Positions 12,909-24,530 are shown, numbered from the stretch's first letter. The stretch: DNA of 64,000 nucleotides from Sympetrum striolatum (GCA_947579665.1 OX388345.1:66703454-66767453), one strand, 5' to 3'. The notes: generated from the sequence alone by a model not told the origin. Translations and numbers: made by a program.

Positions 12909-13189
12909 AACTGGAGGATTTCAACATGGCCGGGGATTTACTGCACCGTAGAGGTAAATTGGGTTTCCGACCCATTATGGTGGACTGAGAGTTTCAGAAA
13001 CAACAATATTAGAATATAAATAACAAAGTAGAATATAAATTTCAAATGTAATACTGAACATTTGCTGTAAAAAAAAAGTAAATTACATTGTATTATTTCA
13101 ACTATATTTATATTTGCTACCAAAAATTTGTCATATATGTTCAAATTTATTTGAAATTCTGTTTTTTTATAATTTTTCATAGAAGCTTT

Positions 13190-13470
13190 TAATTATTACT
13201 CTCTTCACAAATGCTGTACTTTACATATCTACTCATGTTTATTATTTGTAACATCCTATATGTAAACTTTTATTTATAATGATATTAGTGATACTTATGC
13301 TTAAATTTGAATAATTTGTCATACAAATTTCCATATTTGTGATATTTTATACTTATAAAATCCTATTGTTTATTGTATTTTATACTTTTAAATTCTACTA
13401 TGTGATATTGGTGCTGTGACATTTTTCGTAACAAAAGGGTACATACCGTTGAATAAATAAATAAATATGT
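13190..13470 (+). repeat. Possible non-LTR retroposon 3' end
   Basis: A T- and A-rich stretch ends in GTTGAATAAATAAATAAAT at about 13449-13467. Such an AATAAA-repeat tail after GTTG is typical of LINE or SINE 3' ends. No coding part is preserved, so the family is unknown. Confidence 0.4.
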
Positions 13471-13560
13471 TTATTACGGGTATCCTATCCCATTTGCTAC
13501 TTATAATAAAAGCAATTGCAGAGTTATAAACTACCTACTATCTCAATAACAAATATAATC

Positions 13561-13695
13561 AGGAAAATACAATCACTAAGATACAATCCAGAAAATACAA
13601 TCCAGAAAACACTATCAAGAAAATACAATCACTAAAATACAATCAATCAAATAAAATAAATAAAATCAAAGAAAATACAATTAAGAAAATAAATA
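13561..13695. repeat. Degenerate minisatellite, 14-15-bp unit
   Basis: About eight to nine imperfect copies of AGAAAATACAATCC. Unit boundaries drift by one or more bases, and the array degrades into AATAAA-like simple sequence at its right end. The AGAAAATAC core is shared with the array at 26641-26790. Confidence 0.8.
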
Positions 13696-13699
13696 ACCT

Positions 13700-15870
13700 A
13701 ACAACATAGTATAATGAAAATCAACGCAGCCTCAATTCTCTTTTTAAAGTTACAAGGGTAAAATAACATCAATTTATTCGCATAGCACATTGCAGTATCT
13801 CATACCTTGGAGTACTGGTGAGTAATAGCAGTAGTTTTGTTGGTAATAATAGTTAGTTTCTAATAGGTATTTACTGAAATGCTACCTAATAGGTAAATAA
13901 GTAATAGATGCACAGTTGTTAACTTCATACGCTAGCAATATTTTAAGAATTACTAAGTTAAAATTAAAAGTCAAACAGTGGGATTCTTCAATTTTGCATT
14001 AGGAGAAGATTCATACTTTTCTCCTTGAATTCACTATACAGGAGCTGTAGAGCTAAGAGCGGTTTATCATTACTTCAAATTCGGCTCCGTGCTATCAAAA
14101 ATCGAGGATGAAGAGTCATAAATTATACGATAGGCATTCATTGATTCTTTATTATAAATACAAAACCATTTCCGTTAGATTTTCTAAAAATTAAATCTGA
14201 ATATTTAAATGATACGTAGTTTTAGTGGCATGAACTTCGGCCACAAATGAAACAACTATCGAATATCACTGAAATTATTATAATATTCGTCTAACCCAAC
14301 CTCCAGACATTTCTCAAACCGAGCAACTTCACGTTAGTAAACATAAATATGTTAATTATTCCAATCTAAAAGGTGTATCATATGCAGCAATCGGTTTTCC
14401 CAGCTGTTAGTAAAGCAGCTACCAGGATGCGTTAGGTCAGCTGGCGATAAACCAAGGAAATGAAAATATAAACATGATTTTTCAACTTATTTCTCAACTT
14501 TTTGACCCCAGACAGACATAATGATTTATATTTAAAGGCTGACTTCAATACCATGATTTCTGAGAATCCTCATATAAACAAGAGGAGATTAAAAACCGCT
14601 TAGTTCAAAGGAAAGATATTTATATACAAAACAACAGTCGCAGAATATACATACAAGAATAGAACTGTTTTTAAGATGAAGTACCGCTAAATTAAGGTCG
14701 CTATATCATTGAACGAGCGAAAAAATATATCGACCCCGAGAGTGATAGCTACGAAATCAGCTGACGGAAAATTCTTAGAAATCTCCCAGATTCACAAATG
14801 TGTACAGATTCAAGAGATTGAAGTTTTCTACGATATCACCCTATTAGCATTTCTTAAAATAACCGATAGATAAAGAAATTTCTTGATTAAAGAGATGTTT
14901 TCAATTAAGAACGAGTACGATTTTCTAAATTCACACAACTTCGAAGCAGTAATACTTCCAAGATCATCCCAATATTACCGTATATTCCCGCAGATAAGTC
15001 GAGGTATGAATTCTCATCTAAGTTGAATCGTTTTGGCAAATATCTGTACAACAAGTTAATATAGTTTAGATCAGCGATCATCATCTGGATAGTGATACTG
15101 TACAGCGTATATGGAATTGTTCTATTTCCAGTTTTTCGAAAGAATTAATTTTACATTCTTGCGTCTGACAGCAATGCCTTGCGATAGTGGCTAACTTTCG
15201 CACTGATTATTTCGTATCTGTTAAGAGGACCCCGGATGTTGGGGTCTTTTTTATGGTTCAGCTATCGTCTTTTCTGCGGAAATATACGGCAAGTCAAACC
15301 ACCGAATCCGTAAGATAAAAAATCGTACTTGATTGAATGGATCAAATTAATTGAGTTCCAACATCCTATATTGATGATTGCATCGAGGTAAAAGAGGAAT
15401 CCTGTAGAGTCCGAATGATGCAACCGCTAAAATATTAGAATAAGGAAAAGGTTTGACTGAAGAGACATCTATAAATCTGCTGGAGATTCGAGTCATTTTT
15501 CTGACACTCAATATTCAGAATGTTCGCCAGGTGTGTTATATAGCAAAGGGGAACACAAACAAGACTTGAAGGATGACGCGTGACTTAGGGGATGAATGGA
15601 ACCGCAGAACGTTTTTATGATTTGCTCGATCAGGCAACTGTTGAATATAGAAGGAATAAAGGCGAAGGCTTCCCAAACGAAGCAGTCTTAAGGACTATTG
15701 TAGGAAGTAATTACGATGAAGCTGATGATAAATGAGTATAGCCATATTTAATAAGATGTAAAAATAATAACCGACTTTTCATTAGCAATTTATTATTTGT
15801 GTTAATAGATCCATTTCATATATAACTGATGTTTAGTAGAATTGATCGAATAAGCCGTTACTAGGCGAAA
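13700..15870. other. AT-rich spacer, no gene recognised
   Basis: This lies upstream of the SLC6 exon, so it is probably intron or 5' flank. No ORF of note and no clear repeat were seen. Confidence 0.5.
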
Positions 15871-15879
15871 CTGCATTAT

Positions 15880-15972
15880 GGAGGTAATAACTAAGCAAAA
15901 GTTCCATAAAATATGTTGGTCGAGTGAAATAAAATAAATACTTTGTGAAAATTTTGCTTAGTTATTTCCACC
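15880..15972. repeat. Short inverted repeat (MITE-like)
   Basis: Arms of 21 bp at 15880-15900 and 15952-15972 share AATAACTAAGCAAAA exactly and differ only at two positions near the outer ends. The loop is 51 bp. A direct repeat AACTGATGTTTA flanks the structure at 15824-15835 and 15975-15986. The structure could be a tiny foldback element or a decayed hairpin. Confidence 0.7.
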
Positions 15973-17268
15973 AAAACTGATGTTTAATTAACAATTTATG
16001 AATGAAATAAAATGATGATAATGAAGAATGATATGAAGTTACTACAGTTACTATGTAAGTTATGAAAACTAGAGCTAGATAAAAAGTCCGAGATGAATCA
16101 GAAATGATAAACTAACCAGCATTGATATGTTTTTGCCATTAAAAAGGTTCAGTCACATTAAAGTTAACCTAACATTTTATTAAAACACCAAATTGGATAC
16201 TTCCAAATTATTATAATTCAATTCTTGAAATGAAATGTCGACGTCTGTAATTTGCAAATTGGAATCCTCCGTAAACTGGCTACATTGACGGAAAAAGTAA
16301 AACAACTTCCGGCAAAATAAAACACGCTGGCCCTTAAATTTCCGTTTGCACACGTCAATGCAAAGAGACGAATATTGCGAGATGATAGCGAGCAGAGTAT
16401 AAGAATTTTCCTTTAGTAGTTACAAAGTGTCCTCTCTCAAGGACGTTCTACAATATCCTAATATTGGACTAAAACATGGTTCATAATCGAAATTATTTGA
16501 ATAATAGATGAAAACCTTTTATTCCTAATGCATTCCTTTCCAAATCTTTCCCCTATCTAAAACAGCGGAAATTCTACGACGGAATCTATTTGAAAAAGGA
16601 GTTGACATCAAAAGAGTTAGATCAGAAATTTCCAGATGTAACGCATGATTCGGGCATTCCGATAAATGGAAAACTCGCACACGAAGAGCATTGAAACGAC
16701 AGTATATCGCTTAAATCACTTCGATTTTAACGACGAAACCGAAGAGGGAGGCAGAAAAAGTCGTGAGGTCTTTTGAACAGAAACCAGTCACACAACTAAG
16801 AAGCCGAAGAAAGCAAGGAAAAGGCAGCCTTGAGAATGACAATTGCTACTCGGAGCTTTCGGGGGTTGGATGCAAGGTCGTAATATTCAGGGGATGTTGC
16901 GAAGCGGGCATCCGATGTACACGGAACCTCAACGGAATGCCAAACGATGAGGAAGAGACTACAATGACCGCTGGATGGGACTCTGAATAAATTTGATTCG
17001 ATAGAGCCTATTACATGTCCGCATTCCGACGAATCAAAAAAATCATCAGATATGGCTTAAGATCCTCTAAACAATTATTCCCCAACCAGTGGCACATGTG
17101 GAACTTTAAGGCGGGATAATTTAGTTTTATTTTATTGACTGTACAACTTTCTTTTCTTCGCCTCCCTTTACTATAATTCAATCCTAAATGTCAGCCATTC
17201 ATTCGTACACAAACTACCCTTTAATTCACTAATAATAGTTATAACAAAGGTAGAAAATTTTAAGTTGA

Positions 17269-17445
17269 CCGGCTGCGTTGGTGGAGTGGTTAGCGTCCTA
17301 GCACTCCTTCCCTACTAAAGGTCCCGGGTCCGAATCCCGGCTAACCGGATTTTTCTAGTTAGAGAATACTTGTCTTTGTAAATACTAATATCTATAAAAA
17401 TGTATTAAAATGGGATCTTCCTATTTTCATTAGAGAAGTTATTAT
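17269..17445 (+). mobile_element. tRNA-derived SINE, copy A
   Basis: The tRNA-like head at 17269-17348 begins and ends with pairing CCGG motifs. It has an A-box region GGTGGAGTGGTTAGCG and a T arm CCGGG-TCCGAAT-CCCGG with a B box. The body (GGATTTTTCTAGTTAGAGAA, then TTTGTAAATACTAATAT) is shared with 44716-44770, which confirms a dispersed family. A TTATTATTA tail ends close to the target duplication of the adjacent LTR. Confidence 0.75.
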
Positions 17446-17639
17446 TATTAAAAACGACATAGATACTGTTGAAGGGACCAATGTCGGTCAGTTGCCAGCC
17501 AAGCATATCCCCTCTGTTGAAAGCCCCCATCTATCCGAAGATCCGAGATGTCCATAACATTGCCCATCCTCTTTTCGTCGGCCTTCTCCAAATCCTTACC
17601 AGTGACTTCATCTCCGCCGCTTCCCTTCTGGACTGACAT

Positions 17640-17751
17640 CATCTCCGCCGCTTCCCTTTTGGACCCTAAACATCACGTAGCACTTGGAGATATTCTCATC
17701 TCCGCCGCTTCCCTTTTGGACCCTAAACATCACGTAGCACTTGGAGATGTT
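17640..17751 (+). repeat. 57-bp tandem duplication in the LTR U3
   Basis: Two nearly identical copies start at 17640 and 17697. A third, truncated copy of the first 25 bases starts at 17609. Because 57 is divisible by three, an 80-codon frame is open across it, but that is a by-product. Tandem enhancer-like repeats are common in U3 regions. Confidence 0.9.
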
Positions 17752-17850
17752 CCCTTACTCGACTATTTTTCGGTCATCCTCATTGCCTAATCTCTGCTGC
17801 CCCCTCTATCCCCTCTCTATCCTCATGCTGACCAAGCCTTCCTAGATTCG

Positions 17851-17859
17851 TATAAAAAG
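17851..17859 (+). promoter_or_regulatory. TATA box of the solo LTR
   Basis: TATAAAAAG lies about 30 bases before two 48-bp-spaced copies of GCAGCCGAGAGGTGAGTG (17877 and 17925, second copy diverged). The transcript start is expected between 17877 and 17885. Confidence 0.55.
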
Positions 17860-18198
17860 AGTTCCTCCGTAGGGACGCAGCCGAGAGGTGAGTGTTCTCA
17901 ACCCAAACCTAACCACGGAAGAGCGCAGCCGAAAGGCGAGTGCCCCCAACCAATCCCTAATCCTCGGTGGGCGCGCTGCTCCTGTGCCGCCGATTCTGTC
18001 TAATTCTTCCCTTCGTCCTCGTAAGTGTTGGGCGAGAGCAATCGTCTTGCACCCCGTAATACCCCCGCAAACTTGGCTGGACGTGGCCGACAAAGATTGT
18101 ATTACTAATGCCGTGTTGTGAATAAACTCCTTTTTAAACAGAACTGAGACTTCTTGTGCCAACCTGTTCCCTTATCCATAGTCGCATCACGACAATAC

Positions 18199-19700
18199 CC
18201 TTTGACTCTATGTGATAAAAGTAATTCAATAAGAAATAAATTGAAGCAGTTAAGGAAAAGTTCGTTCACGCACTTTCAGATGAAACAGAAATATGAAAGG
18301 TGGGGTTCATTAGATAGCTTCATTCGTTATTGGAATGCTTCGATCGTTTTGCAAAATTAAATTAGAAATATAAGTCCTATGAAATCGAGTTCCAAAAGAA
18401 AGGTACACATAATTAGTGTAGATTTTTATTTTTAAATACTGAGAATCTGGAGAAAATGTTGTGGTTTTCTGTGGTTATGAACGATCAAAAAATACGAGGA
18501 AAGAGTTCGCCGCTACGAAAATGAACCAATTACGAGGCCAGCATTGAAAAGTGTCACATTAAAAAAACTATCGTAGATCGGAGATGTGACTGTTTAGAAG
18601 CTAACTTCGAGGAACAAATGCACATTTCATCACCGTAGTCACTAATACGAAAACGATTTCCTAATTCGTATTCTCTTTGGTTTAAACATGTGCAAATCGT
18701 GTTTTTTCGCGAAAAAACTGACCTTCGGAGAATCCGTGAGCTAACTAGAAACTTCACTCGGTAAACATTTGCGGTTTTCCTTTATCCAGTGACCCAAATT
18801 TCGCGAAGCGAAAAGTTATTCCATTTTCTGCTTTTCAGCAGAAAAAAACACTTTAGTCCAAACCCGAGGAAGCTGAGTTATTTACGCTCAAAACTTGATA
18901 TTTTTTGTTCAAACTCCGGGGAAGAAAAAGTGCCGAGACCGGCGGACCATCTTATGAAAGTATGAGGCATATTAAGCACATTTCTCTTCCATTTAAGAAA
19001 CTGTTTCAGCAAAATAACCTTTCGCTTCTTCCACAAAGTACCTAGAGAACGGATGTAGAACGTTCCATGAGATGAAAGAACCGGGTTCGCGTTCTGGTAT
19101 GGTAGGCCTTTTCCACCTATATTTAATCTTATTTTAACTAAATTCACATAACGGTGGAAAATTCATTTAATATAGTAATTCATTCAACGGCGTCAAATTC
19201 AACTAATAGCCAAGTTTTGATTTCTTTATCATTGCAATCTTGATGAATTTCACTGAATTACGTTTCCTTGAAGGTTACCGCCAAGTAAAGTGCAATAAAT
19301 CGATTATTTTCGTCGAAATTTGTTCACCCTAAAGAACAACTTATTCATCAAACCGATGTTAACAGATGAGATATAAAAATGATGATAATGAAACGACTTA
19401 ATTTCAGGGCGAGATAGAGATAACTACTCGCATCTAATCCTTTGTGAAGATTTGTAAAAGATTTAAAGAGAGAACTATTACGAATTAGACAAAAGATTAA
19501 GGGAAATATTTTGTGATTTTACTTTACTTTAAAATAAAAAAGTAAATTTACTTCACTTAAAAAAAAAAAGGTTTACAAAAAATATCTAATGGAGCACTTA
19601 GGTATAAGTAGAATCCCTGCAGGAAAATAACCACGAGAAGGGTGACCAGAAACCTAATAATTAATCATTAAGTTAAAACTGAAATTTATTAATAATAATA
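18199..19700. other. Spacer, no gene recognised
   Basis: Contains small hairpins, for example TTTTCTGC...GCAGAAAA near 18820-18843 and TTTCGCGAAGCGAAA near 18809. An A-rich run lies near 19558-19570. No coding frame with recognisable content was seen on either strand. Confidence 0.5.
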
Positions 19701-19734
19701 ACGAAGAAAGGACTTATAACTTTACCACACAGTC

Positions 19735-19850
19735 ATTTATTGAACGACCATGGTTTTTACCCTCCAGACCTGAGGATGACCTAAAGAGTCGAAACTATGG
19801 TGCGATACATAACAATGTGGTAAATTTTTTAAGTTTTTTCTTCTCAATTC
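19735..19850 (+). repeat. Retroelement terminal fragment with hammerhead-like core
   Basis: CTGAGGA (19770-19776), a short hairpin with GAC/GTC pairing, and GAAAC (19791-19795) are arranged like the conserved core of a hammerhead ribozyme. A related sequence follows the SINE head at 3680. No NUH cleavage triplet could be placed with confidence, so self-cleavage is not claimed. Confidence 0.35.
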
Positions 19851-19859
19851 TTTATAATG

Positions 19860-21060
19860 GAGGAATACCACAATGTAGAGACCAGATTAGTAGATTCTAA
19901 TAATAATAATTTAAAATTACACCAGAGATAACGTCAGATATATGATACGTGTTTAACAAACACAGGCATGGAGCGGCTGATAACTTTCCCCTCAGAGGCG
20001 CTCATTCTTCTCCTCGGAATAAATAAACACGAGGAAATTAACGCGTGTCGGACCGCTGAGTGGACACCAAGAGACCGAGTCCATATTTCTCTTTTATCTC
20101 TCTCGAGAGCACTTCAGGTGGCATAAGCAGGAGGATAAAACGACTACGTTATCTGGATGAACTCACGGAGAGCACATAAAGGGAGCGATGGGGAATTCCA
20201 ATCTGGACCTAATGGACACTTTACCAGTTTTGAAACTTCCTATGGAAGGAGGGATATGGCCTCCCTTTTCATAATCGCCGAAGGTCAGCAGAGGATTTGA
20301 AGGAATGGATTCGTAGATTTGGAGAGGAAAGAGGGGACGCCAGAAAGGATTCCATAACAGAGCTGAAGCTCTCCTTTTTATGGCCTGAAAAAATGGGCCC
20401 TCGATTTAGTGAAAGAAGGCCTTCTCAGAATTCTCCGTTTTCTTGCGGTGCCAGACTCTGGTAACTGATACACGATTTCAACTAATATGGAATGAAACAT
20501 GGGAAAGCCATGCTAAGGGAATCGTAAAAAAATTCCAACCAACGTGCATATACTTCTTAGCCCAGAGGTTGGTTCGAGCCTCGTTCATCCGTTAGGGGCA
20601 AAAATGTCCAGAGAAGATATTAGGTTAACTAAATAGATGGGAGGTGAGTGTTGGGTAATTGTTTTTGCAGAGACTTTCGCAAATAGAGCCAGAAAGCAAT
20701 GAGATAAATCTTCACGTAATTGCACCACATGGACCCTCAGATAAAAAAATTTTAAACATCCAATGATGAGTGGTTGGGAAGAATGTCATCATTCATCAGC
20801 TTTCATATCATCAAACCCATGGAAAGGACTAATCCTTGATCAAAAGACTAAAGGATATGACAAAGGATATGAAACATGACAATCATATAAAGGTATAAGA
20901 AGCATCCTTTAATAACGAAAGAGCGACAATAGATGATTTTGTATCCTTTCTTTTCCACTTTCCTTTCAAATTATTTCACGTCAAAAATTTAAAAAATATC
21001 TATGAATAATTTATTTCCTCCGATGCATTCCACTTTGATTGTGAATTTAGATAACAACAA
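19860..21060. other. Spacer, no gene recognised
   Basis: A moderately GC-containing stretch (20000-20660) with no open frame of note. A lone B-box-like GGTTCGAGCC occurs near 20571 without an A box in tRNA register. Confidence 0.45.
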
Positions 21061-21077
21061 TGACTGGGCTTCTGGTC

Positions 21078-21145
21078 ATCCTAGCTGAGATTTAGTCCGC
21101 CTTTGAAAGAGGTGTTAGGTGTTCGATTCCGTGAGAGTCTAATTT
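21078..21145 (+). mobile_element. Decayed tRNA-like SINE head
   Basis: TAGCTGAGA (A-box-like) and GTTCGATTCC (B-box-like, 21121-21130) lie at tRNA spacing. The acceptor and anticodon stems do not pair, so this is a SINE remnant rather than a gene. Confidence 0.4.
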
Positions 21146-21149
21146 TCTC

Positions 21150-22830
21150 AATGTGAGAAGTCAGCAGATGCAGAGAATGCCAGCCAGCAGTAGAACTAGA
21201 GCAGATATCTAAACTTTATCATAACGCAAATCATTTTCCCGTAAACATCAGCCAACCCCAAAGACATAGAAGGGGAATATGTCTAAAAGACAATAAATGT
21301 AGCCAACTTAGTTGAACGAATATCTGTTAACAGCATAGAGTCCAAGGGAAAATTACACCATATTTCATTAAAAGAGATATTTACATTCTATTTTACACCT
21401 AGTAATTTCATACAAATAGCAATCCATATTCACCCATTAAACGCGAACTTTTGCCGAGTTTATTAGGAAGACCACGAAGAATGCCAGAAAAAATAAGTCC
21501 TTCCTTGATAGCTGGTGTAAAAGGAGGAAGTCACACAAAATTAAGGGAAAGCTGGAGGTTCACTTATAAAAGAAAAATTTTATAGTCATTAAATGATATA
21601 TACTCATACATTTTGAATTTGTTCTAAGGAGATAAAATCTTTCTCGAAGAATTGAATGCATTTACACTGTAAAGTCAAGTGTCCAACGAAATATTCAGAT
21701 ACTTAACCGTGTCTAGTCTTATGAGAAATGTCCTTTGAGAAAAATCATTTAAAGTGACTTTTTTTCCGATTTCGCTCGAATCTGACCATGAAGGAATTTG
21801 ATGACATTGAATGAATGTAACCTTGCAACGTTCAGTAAATTTCCGCTCACACTGACTGACGATTCCGATTTCTTTCTTTTGTAGCAAAACCGGCAGTTCT
21901 GATCTCTACTAGAAGTTTAATTATTAATTAAACGTTTATTGATACCAGTAAAACGAGTATGGACCTGCAGTTGTTGGCAGAGGTTTCAAGAAGTTTACAA
22001 AGATTCAAAGTGCGTAAAGGAAAGAATTACTAACATCATATTAAGTTATATTGCTTATTTTTTTTCAATTTCACGGCCAGATTCAGAAATCAGTTGCCTT
22101 CTTATGATTAAGATGTGACCTTATCCATACTATTATATAAATTTGAAATGTTTAGTAAATGCTGACGACTGACAAGGATAGATGACTGCTGCATTTGCGC
22201 TAAAGGTTAACGAAATAAAAGCTTTTAGAAATGAATCTTTATGATTCGTTATAATTAAGTCAACTTGGCAGCCGCTAAATAATCATGATGTGTCCGATGC
22301 ATCATAAATCATAACCTTTAAAAATATAAAATTACCTTATTATGAATAAATAACCAAATTAATTACTGATCGAAAGTCTATCTCAAAGTTTAAAATAATT
22401 TTCCGGAATAAAAAAGCTTGCATATTTTTACTGTCACAATTCAAGTTTTCATAGAATGTGCATCCAGTGGCGTCAGCTAATAACATTTTACCGAGATTAT
22501 CGTACATTGTCAAATATTATGTAGCACAAGGGTGGTCTATCTTCCGCAGTCAATGTGTCATTAACTTTTACTAACAAACGCCATAAAAATGCGATGATGC
22601 ACCTAAAAATGCAAAAAATCGCCATAAAGCCTATGCTATAATAAATTGTCCTCTATAATTGTGCGGTAAGATACTTCGTATGCGCATCTATATTTCTGTG
22701 TATACATTTAGCTTCCATAAGAAAGTTTCTCTGGAGTCAATGCGACGCTTAAAAATCCTATAATAAACCAGTTTTAGCTGATACGCCATAGTTAAACCCT
22801 AATCTAGCTTTACAATATAAGTATTTTAGG
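21150..22830. other. AT-rich spacer, no gene recognised
   Basis: Short unrelated ORFs only, and no repeat boundaries found. Just to the right, ATTATCGATAAAATC occurs twice as a direct repeat near 22848 and 22899. Confidence 0.5.
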
Positions 22831-22984
22831 GTGTTAAGAGTCGATATTATCGATAAAATCTATATATAAATATAAAATATTAATCAAAAAAATTATCGAT
22901 AAAATCGACAAATATATGAAGATGGGGAAGCCTCCTCGAAACCAGTCGCCCATACAATAACCTTTGGACATAGATTGTGTTTTA

Positions 22985-23225
22985 TTCCACTGATAAAATC
23001 TCGTTAAAATTCGAAGAAAATTAAAATAATAAAACATCTTTCCTCATAAGAGACTGAGATGGTCTCTTCCTCCATCTGACCCATCGTCATATATCGCATA
23101 ATAATAAATTTAAAGCGAGTACGAGAACAAATAAGAATAATTGTGAATGTAAAAAACCTAAGAGATTCTAAGCAAAAAAATATCCACAGCATAAAAACAC
23201 CCACTAGGAAGAGGGTAAGAGAATG
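22985..23225 (-). mobile_element. Retroposon copy a of a three-copy family
   Basis: Shares with the copies at about 24345-24530 and 35092-35326 the segment that reads, on the plus strand, GAGACT...AGTCTC followed by a CCATCTAATCCATCG-type stretch. In this copy the hairpin is GAGAC-TGAGATG-GTCTC, so pairing is kept although the loop changed. The right part (CCTAAGAGATTCT ... CCACAGCA ... AAACACCCAC) is shared only with copy b. Confidence 0.6.
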
Positions 23226-23229
23226 GGAC

Positions 23230-23620
23230 AAAGCTGTTAAGAACACCGGATAACCCTTCTAGGAGCCCCTTCAGGACCGGCATCACGGGCGACTTGAGAG
23301 ATCCCCATACACATTTCAACATCACGCCCTCACCACGTGGACACGGTCGGCAAAAACGATCCCTTTTTCCACGGAGATCCTCATCTCCGGGGGCACGTCC
23401 GCAGCGTCTTCTTTCCCGCGCCGATAACGAGGAAACTCGCGCAAAGTCAAGCATACGTTTCGGTACAAGAAGGAAATGGCCGTTTTACGGACGATTAAGG
23501 AGGAAGCCGGAGGACGAGGAAGTGGCGATAAGCGAGCGGTGGCAATTGCGGAGTGGGTGCATGATGGAATTCCGTTCGTCGCAGTTTCATGGAGTTCTTG
23601 GCGGAAACCGAAGGGAATCT
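23230..23620. other. CpG-containing patch, no gene recognised
   Basis: Several overlapping frames of 70-135 codons are open on both strands because stop codons are rare in this GC-richer DNA. None shows a known motif. The same type of sequence resumes at 24856-25130 after the inserted element, so the patch was once continuous. Confidence 0.45.
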
Positions 23621-23685
23621 TTCGACACCCTCTGCACCTCTCCAAGGAGGAATTGGATCCCACACTCATTTACGCGTCAAGGGAG
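23621..23685. repeat. Left 65-bp direct repeat flanking a hAT-like element
   Basis: Begins TTCGACACCCTCTGCACCTC and ends TCAAGGGAG. It aligns to 24793-24855 with about six mismatches and one 2-base gap. Confidence 0.85.
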
Positions 23686-23880
23686 TAGTGATGGCAAATG
23701 AGACTCTTTTTAGTGAGTCGCCTCAAAGATAACTAAACAGAGTCGCTCTCGAAAATGACTCTCTGGGAGTCGTTTTCGGGGGGAGAATATTTGCAAAACA
23801 AAACAGATGCAAAAACAAACAGCATAATAGCAGCTTTCTTCCTGCCTTTCCCCCATCCCCCCACTTCTTTTTTCCTAGTA

Positions 23881-24000
23881 TATATAAATGCTTAACGTGT
23901 TGGTTATGTTGATGATGGCGATGAATCGCCGAAACTACTCGTGTATTTTATTGTTGTTTGTTTTTAATAAACCTGAATACTGTGGAAAACTTACAACAGT
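23881..24000 (+). repeat. Retroelement terminal segment with TATA, hammerhead-like core and AATAAA
   Basis: In order: TATATAAA (23881), TTGATGA (23909-23915), a hairpin GGCGA-TGAA-TCGCC (23917-23930), GAAAC (23931-23935), then AATAAA near 23967. The arrangement recalls the terminal repeats of Penelope-like elements, which are known to carry hammerheads. The conserved first C of CUGAUGA is T here, so activity is unlikely. Confidence 0.35.
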
Positions 24001-24344
24001 TCTCTTCATTTCATTATGACGTATTTCCACAAGACATCACCAGCGACTGTGAATTTTATTCAAACAGCATAAGGCTAATTACAGTTGATGTTCAACAATG
24101 ATAATAATAGTGATATTATTGCGAGAGACTGATTGGGAATTATAAGATTTGGATTTATTAAGTAAGATCCTACAATTATTGTATCTTTCTTTTGAAGGAA
24201 GGTTCGTTAAATTCAGAGATAAATTGATGAAGCACGACGATATATAACACAATATTTAAACTCAAAAGTATCAAATCACAAAAATAAAATATAGGTATCC
24301 CTTCAGTATTTTTACTTGTTAAGAATTATTCACAAAGTGCGAAT

Positions 24345-24530
24345 AAACAATCGTCTTTATTTGAGCGAGATTAAGACTAAAAGTCGTTTATTCCATCTAA
24401 TCCATCGTTATTAATTATATAATAAAAAATAAAAGAGATGAGAAACAATTAGAACAATTTTATGTAAAAACCTAAGAGATTCTTAGGGAAAAATCCACAG
24501 CAGAAAAACACCCACAAAGATGGGGAGGTA
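24345..24530 (-). mobile_element. Retroposon copy b
   Basis: Plus-strand TCGTCTTTATTTGAGCGAGA corresponds, on the minus strand, to an AATAAAGACGA tail. The AGACT-AAA-AGTC hairpin and the CCATCTAATCCATCG motif are present. It lies about 1.35 kb from copy a in the same orientation and shares its right half. Confidence 0.65.

Larger units (their letters stand above)
17467..18194 (+). mobile_element. Solo LTR (Ty3/Gypsy- or BEL-like)
   Basis: A 728-bp segment begins TGTTG and ends CGACA, giving 4 of 5 inverted-terminus matches. It is flanked by a perfect 4-bp duplication ATAC (17463-17466 and 18195-18198). A TATA box (TATAAAAAG, 17851) and a polyadenylation signal (AATAAA, 18121-18126) lie in LTR order, giving U3, R and a short U5. 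U3 holds a 57-bp tandem duplication. No primer-binding site or polypurine tract adjoins either end, so internal recombination probably removed the coding part. The superfamily is inferred only from the termini and the length of the target duplication. Confidence 0.72.

Noticed and set aside
17269..17348. tRNA gene with B box
   Set aside because: The anticodon stem does not form, there is no immediate T-run terminator in register, and the body is shared with another locus, so it is a SINE.
17548..17790. 80-codon plus-strand ORF with a 19-residue duplicated unit
   Set aside because: It lies inside the U3 of the solo LTR, and the duplicated unit is a 57-bp DNA repeat.
23294..23701. Overlapping frames of 70-135 codons on both strands suggesting a gene
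   Set aside because: Both strands are equally open, composition is arginine/serine-rich from CpG content, no motif is recognisable, and a transposon terminus begins inside the plus-strand frame.
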